Below, one piece after another: positions 24,518-34,319 of a stretch of 46,385 nt of DNA. Under the pieces are notes generated by a model that worked only from the letters and a program-made list of their open reading frames with translations, searched no databases and had not been told where the DNA came from. Position 1 is the first letter of the stretch; each line of letters opens with the position of its first letter. A program made the translations under genes and the position numbers. Location: NCBI GenBank assembly GCA_031556475.1, contig JAVBSY010000019.1, forward strand, positions 1-46,385, read 5' to 3'. This DNA comes from Azoarcus sp031556475 (GTDB lineage: Bacteria > Pseudomonadota > Gammaproteobacteria > Burkholderiales > Rhodocyclaceae).

Positions 24518-25234
24518 TCAGTAGTCCCAATCCTCATGCCTTACCGGCAGGCGATTCAGCTCTCTGCGGGACTCTTCCCACTCGGGCAGGAACATCTGCA
24601 TCAGGCTCTTGAAACGTTCGTTGTGCGTCGGCTCCAACAGATGAAGCATCTCGTGGACAACGATGTACTCCAGGCAACGCGGCGGCTTTTTTGCGAGTTC
24701 CGTGTTCAAGCGAATCGATCCACGCTGTGGCGAGCAACTGCCCCATTTGGTCTTCATATGCTGAATGAAAACTCGGGGCGCGCGAACCTTCAATATTGCG
24801 CTCCACTTGACGACCACATCGTTCACCCGCCTACGAATCTGATCGCGGTACCAGCGCGACAAAACCGCGTCCCGCGCGGCCACGTCGGCACCAGGGCGCA
24901 ACGTCAGGACCAAAGTTCGGTGTTTCAACTCCACCGCAGGCGGTGCATCGGCTTCTTCCAGGCGCAACAGATAACGCCGGCCCCAAAGGTAGTGGCTTTC
25001 ACGTTCAAGGTATTCACGCGGAGCCTCCCGCTCTTGTGCCAGCATCTTCTCGCGCTGCACCTTGATCCAGGCGAGCTTCGACAGGGCAAAGACCCGCACC
25101 GTGTCCAATGCCATTTGCCGAGGCGCCGAAATACGCACCTTTCCGGTAGGCGGCAGCACCGTCAGATGCACATTGCGGATGTCCTTGAAAACGACTTCCG
25201 CCTCGAATGCTCCGAAAGCGATGCGCTGGCTCAT
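24518..25234 (-). CDS. M48/YgjP-type zinc metallohydrolase of the restriction operon
   Basis: This 238-residue protein is the YgjP/DUF45 (M48-like, SprT-like) type. It has the metal motif HEMLH (194-198), a downstream His in EPTHNERF (His204), and the upstream family block KTKWGSCSPQRGSIRLNTEL. Such proteins often follow type I restriction genes, but what they cut is not established. Its ATG (25232-25234) shares one base with the hsdR stop (TGATG), so it is translated with hsdR and belongs to the operon. A TTG one codon earlier is less likely. Confidence 0.88.
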   Translation of the reverse strand: MSQRIAFGAFEAEVVFKDIRNVHLTVLPPTGKVRISAPRQMALDTVRVFALSKLAWIKVQREKMLAQEREAPREYLERESHYLWGRRYLLRLEEADAPPAVELKHRTLVLTLRPGADVAARDAVLSRWYRDQIRRRVNDVVVKWSAILKVRAPRVFIQHMKTKWGSCSPQRGSIRLNTELAKKPPRCLEYIVVHEMLHLLEPTHNERFKSLMQMFLPEWEESRRELNRLPVRHEDWDY

Positions 25235-28200
25235 CAATATTCGCTTTGCGCCTTCACGATCTGGAAAACGCGTTCGACTTGATCCACGTCGCGCAGCAGC
25301 ACGAACAATGCAAGCTTGATTTCGCGCTCTTTCGCCGGATGGCCGCGCCAGTCATCCGGTCGAATATCTTTGACGGTCTGGTCGATGCGCAACGCCAATG
25401 CCAGTACATGATCGCCGCCTTTCGCGCCATACGGTGCCGCCGGCTCAGCGATGCCCGGCACGAGGTGTTCCGCCAGCCACAGCTTCAGATTGTTGTAGAG
25501 CGCCCGTCGGCCCGGCGTGGTCAGTTCGACCGGCGCATCGTCAGTGCGTCCTGCTTCCAACTGCTTCACCAATGCCGCGATCCGCCGCAGATATTCTTCG
25601 TATTCCTGTGCGCGCTCCTTGCGCAATTTGATGATTTCGTCGAGCAGGGCCGACATGCGATCAAAAAACGCCGGATCGTTCAGATGCTCCCTGACGATCT
25701 TGCTGCGCACGTTGTTCTCGATCGTCTCCGCGATCGCGTCGCGGTTGTTCTTCAGCTCGCCGAGTTTTGTCGCAATGGCATCGGCAATCCCTGTCTTGAC
25801 GATCAGGTCCAGCAAGCCCACGTCGTCGAACGGAGAAATCTTTCTCGGTTCCTCGGCTTCGATGTAGGTGTCGATCAGGTGCCGCATATCGGCTTCGTAG
25901 GGCTTCAGATCCAGCGATTCACCACTGGCCTTGCGGATGATCTCGCGCAGTTTGACGTAGTGGTCGAGCAAACCCTTCAGGCGCGTGCCGTCAGCTTCCG
26001 AGTAGCCTGCTGCCTCCAATTCATCGGCGATGTTGGCCCAGGCTCTCACCAATGCCACCACACCCTTGTAGAGCATCACGCGTTGCGGTTCGCGGGTGGC
26101 CAGATCGGCGGCGATTTCCGTGTTGCCGCAGAAGTAGTGGATATGTTCCAGCTCGCCGCGCGGAGGCACCACCGGCTCGCACAGCAGGGCCAAGGCCTCC
26201 ACTGCATCGTCCAAACGCTTGCGGCCAATATCCAACCGGTTCTGCATCATTACCTGGGGATCGGCGCCGCCAGCGCTGTGGTCCAGTTCCGAGGTATAGA
26301 CCGCGATGGCTTTTTCGACCTTCTTGAACAGGTCTTTGTAGTCGACGATGTAGCCGAAGTCTTTGTCGTCGCCGTCCAGCCGGTTGGTGCGGCAAATGGC
26401 CTGGAACAGGCCATGGTCTTGCATCGATTTGTCGATATAGAGGTAGGTGCAAGGAGGCGCGTCGAAACCGGTCAGCAGCTTATCCACCACGACCAGCAGT
26501 TTCATGTTCGCCGGTTCTTTGGCGAACAAGTCTTTGGCCCATTCCTCATACGCCTCGGTCGCCGTCATGCCCGGCCTGGCTTGGACGTTCTTCAATAGCT
26601 CGGTGTAGGTATTGAAGATGAACTGTTTGTCGCTTTCCGTGTTGGCGCCGACTTCCTCTTTCGTCACGTCCTTGCTCAGCGGGTTGTAAGAGGTGACGAT
26701 GGCGCATCGTCCCTTGAATGGCGTTTTCTGCAAAAGCTCAAAGTATTTGCTGGCTTCGTAAATGCTGGACGCCACCAGGATCGCGTTTCCCCGCTCATCT
26801 GACAGCCGCTGCTTGACGCTGAAGTCGAACACGATGTCCGCCACCACCCGTTCCATGCGCGAGCGCGAGCTGAGCACTTTTTGCATGGTTCCCCATTTGG
26901 CCTTCAGCTCGTGCTTCTGCCAATCGTTCAGGCCGCGCGTTTTGGCCTCGAACCAGGCATCGATCTTTGCCGGCGATCCCAGCCGCTGGTCGATGTCACG
27001 CGCCTCGTACAACAGGTCCAGCACCACCTTGTCTTCCACCGCCTCGCTGAACTTATAGGTGTGGATGTAGCCGCCAAAGACCTCCAGGCTGGTCTGCTTG
27101 TCGTCCTTCAGCAGCGGCGTGCCGGTGAAGCCGATGAATACCGCCTCGGGCATCAGCGCCTTCATCACCCGGTGCAACCGGCCGCTCTGCGTGCGATGGC
27201 ACTCATCCACGAACACGAACAGCTCGCCCGTCGTAATGCGGGGTTGGGCTTCCAGTTCCCGAATGAAGACTTCGAATTCTTCCTTGTCGCGTCCGCGCGC
27301 TTCCACGCCGAACTTATGTACCAGCGAGCACAACAGGCGCGGCGAGGGCTGTGCCAGTTGCATCATCAGGTCGCGCCCGCTGTGGGTGCGGTAGGGTTTT
27401 TCGCCAGCAGCGGAAAAAACACGCTCGATCTGTTTGTCCAGTTCGGCCCGGTCGGTCACGACCACTACGCGCGCCTGGGAGCGGTTCTCCAGAATCCAGC
27501 GCGCCAGCAACACCATCACGATGCTCTTGCCGCTGCCCTGCGTATGCCACAGGATGCCGCCACGCCGTTCGGACACATGGGTTTGCGCCGCCTTGATGCC
27601 GAAGTACTGATGCACGCGCGGCAACTTCTTCACCCCGCCGTCGAACAGCACGAAGTCATGCATCAACTCGATCAGGCGTTCCTTGGCGCACATCTTCAGC
27701 AGGTACTTGTCCAGCGTGAAGCGGCTGTTGTCGGCTTCATCCTCCTTCCATTTCAGGAACATCTTCTCGGGCGTCTCGATCGTGCCGTAGCGCAGGCCCT
27801 CTGAATCGTTGCCGGCAAAAACGAACTGCACCGTGCTGAAGAAAGCCCGGTGGAACATGGGCTGCTGGTTCGACAGGCATTGCCGGATGCCGTGGCCTAC
27901 GGAAGTGCGGCTGTTCTTCAACTCGAGCACGCCGATGGCGAGTCCATTGACGTACAGCACCAGGTCGGGCCGGCGCGTGCGGTCGCCCTTGAGCGTGACC
28001 TCCTCGGCAACGGCGAAGTCGTTGTGTTGAGAGTGCTGCCAATCGATCAACTGCACGGTCTGCGTCTGCTCGCCGGCTGCTGTCTTTACCGGCACGCCAT
28101 AGCGCAGCAGGTTATAGACGGCCTGATTGTTCGCGTACAGCGTGCGATGGTGATTGTCCGCCTCGGTGTGCAAGCGAAGCAGCGCCGCGCTGATCTGCGC

Positions 28201-28368
28201 CCGTGTGGCACCACGTTTTTCCAGCCAGGGCGCGAGCAGGTTTTCTTCGATATTGCTGTTGTTGTCGCGGTCCGACCAGTCGCCGAGGTAGCGCCAGCCC
28301 AATTCATCGCGAAACAAGGCAATGACACGGTCTTGCGTGGCGCGTTCGGGTTGGCCAATGGCGCTCAT
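25234..28368 (-). CDS. hsdR: Type I restriction enzyme, R (motor and nuclease) subunit
   Basis: HsdR translocates DNA using ATP and cuts it when the target is unmodified. The 1044-residue product has a PD-(D/E)xK nuclease near the N-terminus (Asp135 in RRPDLVLYV, Glu149-Leu-Lys151), then helicase motor motifs. These include Walker A TQGSGKS (276-282), VVVTDRAELDKQ, DECH (388-391) and GFTGTPL. The C-terminal third is helical and binds the methylase core. All key residues are present, so it looks active. It starts one base after the stop of the NucS-like gene. Confidence 0.96.
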   Translation of the reverse strand: MSAIGQPERATQDRVIALFRDELGWRYLGDWSDRDNNSNIEENLLAPWLEKRGATRAQISAALLRLHTEADNHHRTLYANNQAVYNLLRYGVPVKTAAGEQTQTVQLIDWQHSQHNDFAVAEEVTLKGDRTRRPDLVLYVNGLAIGVLELKNSRTSVGHGIRQCLSNQQPMFHRAFFSTVQFVFAGNDSEGLRYGTIETPEKMFLKWKEDEADNSRFTLDKYLLKMCAKERLIELMHDFVLFDGGVKKLPRVHQYFGIKAAQTHVSERRGGILWHTQGSGKSIVMVLLARWILENRSQARVVVVTDRAELDKQIERVFSAAGEKPYRTHSGRDLMMQLAQPSPRLLCSLVHKFGVEARGRDKEEFEVFIRELEAQPRITTGELFVFVDECHRTQSGRLHRVMKALMPEAVFIGFTGTPLLKDDKQTSLEVFGGYIHTYKFSEAVEDKVVLDLLYEARDIDQRLGSPAKIDAWFEAKTRGLNDWQKHELKAKWGTMQKVLSSRSRMERVVADIVFDFSVKQRLSDERGNAILVASSIYEASKYFELLQKTPFKGRCAIVTSYNPLSKDVTKEEVGANTESDKQFIFNTYTELLKNVQARPGMTATEAYEEWAKDLFAKEPANMKLLVVVDKLLTGFDAPPCTYLYIDKSMQDHGLFQAICRTNRLDGDDKDFGYIVDYKDLFKKVEKAIAVYTSELDHSAGGADPQVMMQNRLDIGRKRLDDAVEALALLCEPVVPPRGELEHIHYFCGNTEIAADLATREPQRVMLYKGVVALVRAWANIADELEAAGYSEADGTRLKGLLDHYVKLREIIRKASGESLDLKPYEADMRHLIDTYIEAEEPRKISPFDDVGLLDLIVKTGIADAIATKLGELKNNRDAIAETIENNVRSKIVREHLNDPAFFDRMSALLDEIIKLRKERAQEYEEYLRRIAALVKQLEAGRTDDAPVELTTPGRRALYNNLKLWLAEHLVPGIAEPAAPYGAKGGDHVLALALRIDQTVKDIRPDDWRGHPAKEREIKLALFVLLRDVDQVERVFQIVKAQSEY

Positions 28369-28369
28369 G

Positions 28370-29299
28370 TCACACCTTCGTCAGTTTGAAGCTGATTTGA
28401 TAGCGGTAGAACGCAATGGACGGCACGGCGGTCAAGGCCCACCGCAGTTTTTGATCGTCGTCCAACGCGATGATGGCACCTTCGACCACTTGATCCGGCT
28501 CGGCAATCTGTTCCTTCACATAGCCCATGTAGCGCAGGATCTGGCCCACCACCACATCACTGGCACGGCCGCGCTTGAGTTCCACCACCAGCAGGCGCTT
28601 GCGGTCGTGGCTGACGGCCAGAACGTCGATGGCGCCCGCATCGGTCTGGTATTGCTGGCCCACCGCTTCGCCGTCTTCGGTGAAGATCGCGTAGTCCTTG
28701 GCGAGCAGGGTCTGGCTCCAGTTGGCGACCAGAAAAGCCTCCAGGTGCTTTTCCATGGCAAAAGCCACCGGGTCTTCGATTTCCGGCGTGGTGGCAACCA
28801 CGGTGGCCGCAGCGGGCACTGCGCCGATGAACGTTTCGAGTTCCGCTGCATGCACCGAGACTTCGCTCACCGTGCCGATGGAACCGGTCGAGTTCTGCAG
28901 TGCTTCGCTCATGTCCGTGCGCGCTGCCGCCGTGTTGAACCAACGCACTGGCCGCCGGTGTGGCAAAACGCCGCCAGCAACATAGTAGTAGTCGCCCGTC
29001 ACCTCACCGAAACGGTAGGCGCCCGCACCGTCCGGGCACAGCACGATGTCACCCTTTTGAAGCCCCTTGGAAACCGTCCAGATGGCTCCGCACGCCAAGC
29101 CGGCGCCGATCTTGGTTTTATCGGGGTTCTGCTTCAGGAAGATGGGAATCCACGCTTTGTTGAAGTCGCGCCAGGCCTGCGGGAGCTTTCCGGCCAAATC
29201 CTGGTGAATACCGTAATCCGTGCCGATGAACCCACCGGCAAAGCACTCGGCCGCATGAGCGCTCTTGCGCCCCAGCATGACACGGTAGTAACGCTTCAT
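28370..29299 (-). CDS. NucS-like PD-(D/E)xK nuclease embedded in the type I operon
   Basis: This 309-residue protein has two parts. The N-terminal half (KGDIVLCPDGAGAYRFGEVTGDYYYV, then LPHRRPVRWF) resembles PUA/EVE-like readout domains seen in modification-dependent systems. The C-terminal half is a NucS/DUF91-type nuclease, with Glu187, Asp225 in DAGAIDVLA, Glu240 and Lys242 in VVELKRG, and Gln253. The catalytic set is complete. It lies between hsdS and hsdR with a ribosome site (AAGGAAG) and one-base spacing to hsdR, so it is an operon member. It may be an accessory or modification-sensing nuclease; this is inference. Confidence 0.75.
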   Translation of the reverse strand: MKRYYRVMLGRKSAHAAECFAGGFIGTDYGIHQDLAGKLPQAWRDFNKAWIPIFLKQNPDKTKIGAGLACGAIWTVSKGLQKGDIVLCPDGAGAYRFGEVTGDYYYVAGGVLPHRRPVRWFNTAAARTDMSEALQNSTGSIGTVSEVSVHAAELETFIGAVPAAATVVATTPEIEDPVAFAMEKHLEAFLVANWSQTLLAKDYAIFTEDGEAVGQQYQTDAGAIDVLAVSHDRKRLLVVELKRGRASDVVVGQILRYMGYVKEQIAEPDQVVEGAIIALDDDQKLRWALTAVPSIAFYRYQISFKLTKV

Positions 29300-29332
29300 C
29301 TTCCTTGGCTCCCTTTCTCCCGTTTGGGCACG

Positions 29333-31210
29333 CTATCCAAACAACGCTTGGCATTCTGCAATGGCATGCATGATCTTGTCGTCCGAAAACAATTCGCGCG
29401 CCAGCTTGGGCGCCCATTCCTGGTGCGTGGCGATCACACGCTTGACTGCCCTCACGTCAGCCGGTTGACCAGCGGCAGCCAAATCCACCATCGCCATATC
29501 AACGGTGGCCAGCAGTTCCAGCTCGTCGGTCTTGCGGTAACGAAACTGTTCCAACCAGTCGAGCGCGGCCGTGCCGTACCACTGCTCGAAGTAACCCAGG
29601 GCTTGATCGATTTCCGCGCCAGCAACGAAGCCTTCGTAAGTGCCGTTGTGCAGTGCCTTCACATACCCTTTTTTCACGGCAATGGCTTCCGGCCCCTTGT
29701 ACTTGGTGTTTGGATCGTAAGGACCAGCGGCTTTCTTCAGATAACCCTCGGCTTGGCCCTCCGCATGGCGGTGCAACAGATACATCAGTTTCACGCGCCG
29801 CTTGCGTGGCAACGGGAATTTCTCGGTACCGAAGCGTTGCGCCAGCGCGCCAATAACAACCGCTTCGTTGATCTGCCAGTTGTGTGCGGGCTTGACTGCT
29901 GCCGGTTTTGCTGCCCGGGGCTGGGCGGGAAATGGGATGACGTTGGAGGTAATCGGAGGTATGAGACGGATACGGCCGGTCAGCAGCACCTGCATCATGG
30001 CTTGCTTGAGATCACGAGCCTTGGCTAGGCGGGCTTCGACGGCGGCGATGTCGGTGTCCATGTCGGAGAGGACCTGGGCGATGGCGCGTTGCTCCTCCCT
30101 ATCTTGAGGGAAGGAAAAAGCAAATGAACCCACAACATTCCAGTCAGAGCGTGGCATATGCGTGCCGTACGCCGAACTCGCCGCCTCAATGAAGTCGTCA
30201 CGTTGAACGGTGTAGAACAAATAAGCGCTGGAGCGGAGCTTGCCCCGAGGTTGAAGCGCCCAGATTTCAGTTGAGCAAACACCATCAAACTCGGCGAGCC
30301 AGTACTTCCGGAGATAGGCGCGGAGCTTGCCGAACAGAACGTCGCCTTTTCTGAAAACGGTCTTGATAGCCGCCTGGGTGCTTTCGAAGCCTTGCTCATT
30401 CAGACGCCCTGTACTTGATTGGATATGTTCAAGTTCAATGCAACGAGGGGCATGAGCCATGAGATGCGGACTTACACGTTCTCTTTTTGCATGAGCGGCA
30501 TTCCGAAAGATTTCTTCAGCCCAGGGGTTTTTATGCCCGGGCAAGCGCCGCTTGCCCGTTAGCAATTCCTGCATGGCGCCTTGCTTGATCTGGCGCTTCT
30601 TGGTCAGCAGTTGTTCCAGCGAATTGATCAGAGTATCTGAATCGTAAATCGTTTCGGCTATATATCGCTGTTCTTTTAACGTTTTAGGAACGGCAATTGG
30701 CAGTAATTTTAGAGAGGCAGCATTAACGTTTTTCTGACCTCCGCCAATTTGAGCCTGCTCGAAGTACCGCCTCCCTGTGCTGCCATTAATAAAAAGACAT
30801 AGATAAAATGGATCAATTACGCTATCGCATGGCCGTGTAATCAATGTAGTAAAGCTTTGCGCACCTTCAAAAGTGGATGGCACCACACTTGTTGTACCTG
30901 GATAGCCGGTTCTTGCCGTTAAGAGATCGCCGCCCCTAAGACGCTTATTTCGATATGTTTTTTCGTACTCGGGATCAAGAAATAGCACATCATCTGTGTC
31001 CAGTAGACCTGCCTTGATATTTTGGTTTCGAAACATTACAACACCGCGATCGCGATAGGCATGGGTAGCTGCGCTAGCTATACCTACCATGATCTTTTCA
31101 GACACCGCCGCGAGTGGCACAACATCCCAGTCAATAGGCATTGGCCCAATATCGGTTTGCTGCATCAACGTAGCATCGAAGTATTTCGCATTGGGTTCCT
31201 TCACTGCCAT
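29333..31210 (-). CDS. hsdS: Type I restriction enzyme, specificity subunit with extra C-terminal domain
   Basis: HsdS recognises the two halves of the target and is shared by the methylase and the full restriction enzyme. The 625-residue product has two target-recognition domains, each followed by a conserved spacer helix (KEQRYIAETIYDSDTLINSL then KRQIKQGAMQELLTGKRRLPG, and EEQRAIAQVLSDMDTDIAAV then KQAMMQVLLTGRIRL). A further C-terminal region of about 170 residues is present, so it is longer than the usual 400-450. The start at ATG 31208-31210 overlaps hsdM by ten bases. A longer open frame upstream is the hsdM shadow. Confidence 0.92.
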   Translation of the reverse strand: MAVKEPNAKYFDATLMQQTDIGPMPIDWDVVPLAAVSEKIMVGIASAATHAYRDRGVVMFRNQNIKAGLLDTDDVLFLDPEYEKTYRNKRLRGGDLLTARTGYPGTTSVVPSTFEGAQSFTTLITRPCDSVIDPFYLCLFINGSTGRRYFEQAQIGGGQKNVNAASLKLLPIAVPKTLKEQRYIAETIYDSDTLINSLEQLLTKKRQIKQGAMQELLTGKRRLPGHKNPWAEEIFRNAAHAKRERVSPHLMAHAPRCIELEHIQSSTGRLNEQGFESTQAAIKTVFRKGDVLFGKLRAYLRKYWLAEFDGVCSTEIWALQPRGKLRSSAYLFYTVQRDDFIEAASSAYGTHMPRSDWNVVGSFAFSFPQDREEQRAIAQVLSDMDTDIAAVEARLAKARDLKQAMMQVLLTGRIRLIPPITSNVIPFPAQPRAAKPAAVKPAHNWQINEAVVIGALAQRFGTEKFPLPRKRRVKLMYLLHRHAEGQAEGYLKKAAGPYDPNTKYKGPEAIAVKKGYVKALHNGTYEGFVAGAEIDQALGYFEQWYGTAALDWLEQFRYRKTDELELLATVDMAMVDLAAAGQPADVRAVKRVIATHQEWAPKLARELFSDDKIMHAIAECQALFG

Positions 31211-33660
31211 GTGAACCCCATCTTCTCCAGATGCTTTGCCACTAGCGTTTCCATCTCCTTTACCCGCTGAGTTAATTGCGGGAGCGTCTGCCCATACCGC
31301 TCTGCCAACACTTTGATCCGCGAAGTCAGCGCTTGGCCCACTCGATCTAGTTCGCCATGTACTGCGGCGTCCAATGTGACCAGCCATTTGTGATCCACCA
31401 CCAGGGTTCGCACCTCGTCAACCGTCAAGCTCGGGTAGCGCGCATAGGCTTTGTTGTCCAGCGCCTTGTCTAGCGCCTTAATGCGTTTTTTGAGTGCGCC
31501 GATCTGTTCGGATAGCGCCAACCAGCGTTTCAGAACCGCCAATTCATCGGCTGCATCGGGATCGTCACCGATCTCGCGGATGCGTGCTTTCACTTCCTTG
31601 TCATTGACCTTGTCGAAACCGCTAAATGCCGCGTCGTCTTCGCTGTGCTCTTCTTGCAGCTCGATCAGCTCGGCCTCGGTACTGTCCAGTTCACCCGTCA
31701 AGGCATCGATTTCAGCCTGTTCGGCTGCGAAATGGTGCTGTACCAGCAGTGCTTTCGGTACCAGGTCGCAGGCCCAACCCTTATCCACGGTTTTGCCGGG
31801 CTTCCCGTCCTTGCCCTTCTTGGTTTCAAGTACGCGATAAGTCTGCGCTTTCCAGCCGTCTTCGGCGATCGAGTAAGCGTCGTCCTGCATGGTCTCGGCC
31901 CAGTAATCCATAAGATGCTGGTAGACCGCGTAGGGATCGATCAGCGCTTCGGCTGTGGGCTGGTGTTTGTAGTGAGCCAGTAGGCCCTCGGCCAGTTCGT
32001 GGATCAGTGCCTTGGGGTGGAAGCCGGGCGCCAGGGTTTTCAGACGCATGACGGTGGGCGCGCGCCAAGCCTGGAAGTGCGCCGCCATGGCTTGGGTGAA
32101 AGCCTGAAATTCAGCATGTTGGTGAATGCAGGTCTTGATGGACGCAGGCGCCACGCGCAAATGCAAATAGCCTGGGCGCAGGGCTTCGAACAGTGTGCCC
32201 TTCAACTGCGGACACACGGACCAATAGCGTCGCAGGGTTTGCACGTCTGTTTCGGGGATACCGCCGTTGAGATGGGCGTCGATGTCCTGAGAGTCTTCCG
32301 TCGCGCTGCTTTCAATGTAGCGCGGCAGATTGAGGTTGTAGTCGTTCTTCTCGATCTCGGCCAGGCTTACTTGCCGTGCATAGTGCGATAAGGTCTGGCG
32401 TTGGCGGAAAGCATCGACGATGCGGTGGATGTCGCGCTCGCGCAGGCGGTTCTTGGGGCCGTCCTTCATGAAACCCTGACTGGCGTCGATCATGAAAATG
32501 CCGCTGCCCTCGGTCGTGCGCTCGGCGGCACGCGACTTGTCGATGACAACGATGCAAGCGGGAATGCCTGTTCCATAGAACAGGTTCGCCGGCAGGCCGA
32601 TGATGGCTTCGATGTAGCCTTTGCGGATGAGCGCGCGGCGGATGTCGGCCTCGGCGTTGCCGCGGAACAGCACGCCATGCGGCAGGATACAGGCGCCTCG
32701 GCCGGTGCTCTTGAGCGAGCGCACGATGTGCAACAGATAGGCGTAGTCGCCCTGTTTGGCCGGTGGTACGCCGAAGGCATTGAAACGTTGCCAGGGGTCG
32801 TGCAGTGGGTCCAGGCCGGTACTCCAGCGCTTGTCGGAGAACGGGGGATTGGCGACCACGTAGTCAAAGACCTTGAGGTTTTCGTTTCCTGCTTTCCCCT
32901 CGCGAAACTTGGGGTCGGCCAGCGTATTGCCCTGCTTGATCTCTGCCGTCGGGTTGTCGTGCAGGATCATGTTCATGCGCGCCAGGCCGCTGGTCGCCGA
33001 GTCCTTTTCCTGGCCGTAGAGCGTGAGCTTGGTGGGCGCGGCGTCGGCCACCTTCAACAGCAGCGAACCGGACCCACAGGTGGGGTCATAGACGGTGGTC
33101 TTCGGCGTGGTCTGGGCTTGTCCGATGCCCAGCACCTGGGCGATCACGCGGCTGACTTCAGCGGGCGTGTAGAACTGTCCCTTGCTCTTGCCACTCTCGG
33201 TGGCGAAGTGCTGCATCAGGTATTCGTAGGCGTCGCCAAGGATGTCGTCGCCGTCAGCACGGTTCTTGGAGAAATCGAGTTCTTTCTTTTCGAAGATGGC
33301 GATCAGGTCGGTCAGCCTGTCCACCATCTCCTTGCCCGTGCCGAGCTTGGCGGCGTCGTTGAAGTCCGGAAAGTCGGACTGTGACAGTTGCTCGTTGGCA
33401 TTCACCAGCGGTGCAATGATTTTCTTGTTGATCTGGTCACCGATGTCGCTCTTGCCCTTGAGCGCCACCATGTCGGTGAAGCTGGCGCCTTGGGGGATCG
33501 CGATGGGTTGGTAGAGCTTGCCGGCGTACTTGTCGCTCACATACTTGATGAACAGCAGGACCAGCACGTAGTCCTTGTACTGGCTGGCATCCATGCCGCC
33601 GCGCAATGCGTCGCAGCTTTGCCAGAGTGAGGAATAGAGTTCGGATTTCTTGAGCGCCAT
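31201..33660 (-). CDS. hsdM: Type I restriction enzyme, methylase subunit
   Basis: HsdM methylates adenine (N6) in the HsdS target. The 819-residue protein starts MALKKSELYSSLWQSCDALR and has the N-terminal helical domain, the SAM-binding motif DPTCGSGSL (192-200) and the catalytic NPPF (271-274). It is longer than classical HsdM (about 500). The extra C-terminal part has acidic coiled-coil stretches (LTGELDSTEAELIELQEEHSED), a form seen in a branch of type I methylases. It is the first gene of the operon; the 255-base gap upstream to mqsA must hold the promoter. Confidence 0.95.
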   Translation of the reverse strand: MALKKSELYSSLWQSCDALRGGMDASQYKDYVLVLLFIKYVSDKYAGKLYQPIAIPQGASFTDMVALKGKSDIGDQINKKIIAPLVNANEQLSQSDFPDFNDAAKLGTGKEMVDRLTDLIAIFEKKELDFSKNRADGDDILGDAYEYLMQHFATESGKSKGQFYTPAEVSRVIAQVLGIGQAQTTPKTTVYDPTCGSGSLLLKVADAAPTKLTLYGQEKDSATSGLARMNMILHDNPTAEIKQGNTLADPKFREGKAGNENLKVFDYVVANPPFSDKRWSTGLDPLHDPWQRFNAFGVPPAKQGDYAYLLHIVRSLKSTGRGACILPHGVLFRGNAEADIRRALIRKGYIEAIIGLPANLFYGTGIPACIVVIDKSRAAERTTEGSGIFMIDASQGFMKDGPKNRLRERDIHRIVDAFRQRQTLSHYARQVSLAEIEKNDYNLNLPRYIESSATEDSQDIDAHLNGGIPETDVQTLRRYWSVCPQLKGTLFEALRPGYLHLRVAPASIKTCIHQHAEFQAFTQAMAAHFQAWRAPTVMRLKTLAPGFHPKALIHELAEGLLAHYKHQPTAEALIDPYAVYQHLMDYWAETMQDDAYSIAEDGWKAQTYRVLETKKGKDGKPGKTVDKGWACDLVPKALLVQHHFAAEQAEIDALTGELDSTEAELIELQEEHSEDDAAFSGFDKVNDKEVKARIREIGDDPDAADELAVLKRWLALSEQIGALKKRIKALDKALDNKAYARYPSLTVDEVRTLVVDHKWLVTLDAAVHGELDRVGQALTSRIKVLAERYGQTLPQLTQRVKEMETLVAKHLEKMGFTWQ

Positions 33661-33915
33661 GGCTTATTGGATTTCTCTCGTGGTGCAGTGCCGAATCGGC
33701 TAGGTGTTGTGGTTACAGATTTGCTCGCGACTAGATCGCCGTTTGCGGCAAGCTGTCGATGTTCCCCAAAGGGCTTGGAAGGGAAGGGCGATAAGGGGAA
33801 TGGCCCTGCCTGCAAAAGCGCTTCTGTAACGGGGCTCGACGGCGATTGTCGTTGTCGATCGAAAAGGCACGGCCATTCGTCACGCAAGCGCATGGTGGTT
33901 AAAACCACCACTTCA

Positions 33916-34317
33916 TCAGACCATTCGGATCTCGTCCAGCAGTTCAGGATGGCGATCAAGCACTTTGAGCAATTTCACCAGCGCCAGCGGCGGCTTCGTC
34001 TTCCCGTTTTCATAGCGGGAAAAGGCATTCACACCACCACCGAAGATTGCGGCGGCTTCGCGCTGGTCCAGCGCGAGCTTCTTGCGCACGCCGGCAATGA
34101 AACCCGGATCGACGATCGCGGCATTCACCTGTTTGTTGAACTCCAGAATGGCCGCGCTGACACGCGAGGATTCGGCGGCATCGAGCACCGCTTCGCCGCA
34201 GGCCGGGCAGTAGTCGCCGGTCACGGCAACGATGCGTGTCGATTCTCCTTTGTAGATGTGAGGCAGATCGCGGGTGTCATGCACCAGTTCGGCACCACCA
34301 CAAACGGGACACTTCAT
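33916..34317 (-). CDS. mqsA: Antitoxin MqsA (zinc ribbon plus XRE-type HTH)
   Basis: MqsA neutralises MqsR and represses its own operon. The 133-residue protein has the N-terminal zinc domain with Cys3, Cys6, Cys37 and Cys40, exactly the E. coli positions. A C-terminal HTH follows (LDQREAAAIFGGGVNAFSRY, then KTKPPLALVKLLKVL). ATG 34315-34317 is chosen because AAGGAG lies eight bases upstream; a GTG two codons earlier overlaps the mqsR stop. An 18-bp palindrome (33893-33910) lies just after the gene. Confidence 0.95.
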   Translation of the reverse strand: MKCPVCGGAELVHDTRDLPHIYKGESTRIVAVTGDYCPACGEAVLDAAESSRVSAAILEFNKQVNAAIVDPGFIAGVRKKLALDQREAAAIFGGGVNAFSRYENGKTKPPLALVKLLKVLDRHPELLDEIRMV

Positions 34318-34319
34318 GC

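Noticed and set aside
33893..33910. An 18-bp palindrome (TGGTGGTT-AA-AACCACCA) as a terminator for mqsRA
   Set aside because: The loop is too small and no T-run follows on the minus strand. It may be an operator for hsdM, but nothing supports this directly.
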